Assembly (NCBI GenBank): GCA_041398565.1
Contig: JAWKUN010000005.1
Location: 1,171,044-1,235,043, forward strand
Length of the DNA stretch: 64,000 bases
Origin: DATGPD01 sp041398565
GTDB taxonomy: Bacteria; Planctomycetota; UBA1135; UBA2386
Direction of reading: 5' to 3'
In this document: positions 63,984 to 64,000 of the stretch, piece by piece
Layout of the letters: each line of letters begins with the position of its first letter
Numbering within the stretch: the stretch's first letter is position 1
Notes under the pieces: generated by a model
What the model was told of the DNA's origin: nothing
What the model saw: the letters and a program-made list of their open reading frames with translations, nothing else
The model's database searches: none
Made by a program: the position numbers and the translations under genes

Positions 63984-64000
63984 ATGAGCCTCAGCGCGGC
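63984..64000 (+). CDS. Possible start of a further gene at the window edge
   Basis: An ATG at 63984 (reading MSLSA) opens a plus-strand frame that reaches the end of the window after five codons. It follows a 126-bp gap after the previous plus-strand gene. Too little is visible to name it. Confidence 0.2.

Overview
This window is about 64 kb of very GC-rich bacterial DNA. The gene content points to Planctomycetota, probably one of the lineages rich in exported low-complexity proteins. The main clues are ECF sigma factors of the planctomycete type, large transmembrane Ser/Thr kinases fused to WD40, TPR or PDZ/FGE-like modules, a sigma factor fused to an exported domain, ELWxxDGT proteins, DUF3052, a UshA-like/cytochrome c554-type fusion, and many signal-peptide proteins sharing one kind of C-terminal beta-rich module. 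No rRNA, tRNA, CRISPR array, phage gene or transposase was seen. The assignment is inferred from these families only.

Layout. 1-3.05 kb (minus): a small Cys-containing exported protein, a tetraheme c-type cytochrome fusion and a truncated lipoprotein gene. 3.3-13.3 kb: an ECF sigma factor, a secreted-protein gene broken by about 16 balanced single-base frameshifts, a kinase-WD40 gene divergent from an ECF gene, and a kinase-TPR gene. 13.7-23.1 kb: an intact distant relative of the broken gene, a 184-bp tandem repeat array, a parallel beta-helix protein, an inverted copy of the array, another ECF gene and an ELWxxDGT protein. 23.2-28.8 kb: a kinase-PDZ-FGE-like protein and a carboxypeptidase-regulatory-like exported protein.

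29.1-44.2 kb (all minus) is one long apparent transcription unit: moxR, DUF58, a BatA-like VWA protein, two ABC-2 type permeases, cydA, cydB, a membrane protein, one ABC ATPase and two more permeases. Many junctions overlap by ATGA or GTGA. The four permeases are clearly related and there is only one ATPase. The unit joins a MoxR/VWA chaperone-like cluster, an ABC export or envelope system and a cytochrome bd quinol oxidase. It is the best candidate here for an unusual multi-gene system.

44.3-64 kb: a Tat-exported cupin, secreted proteins, a membrane-anchored sigma factor with exported repeats, a RiPP-type B12/radical-SAM maturase without a visible precursor, a second ELWxxDGT protein, a kinase-TPR gene, a receiver-like-DUF3052 fusion, a Tat-exported epimerase, a beta-helix protein, a gluzincin peptidase and an exported protein of unknown function.

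Intergenic DNA carries a dispersed structured element: an outer stem enclosing two hairpins. It is repeated at 3.2, 16.4-16.9 and 20.3-20.5 kb, and a second version at 16.9 kb keeps the same fold with different paired bases. Separate REP-like elements with a GGTGTCAGACTCC-type core lie at 29.0 and 44.2 kb.
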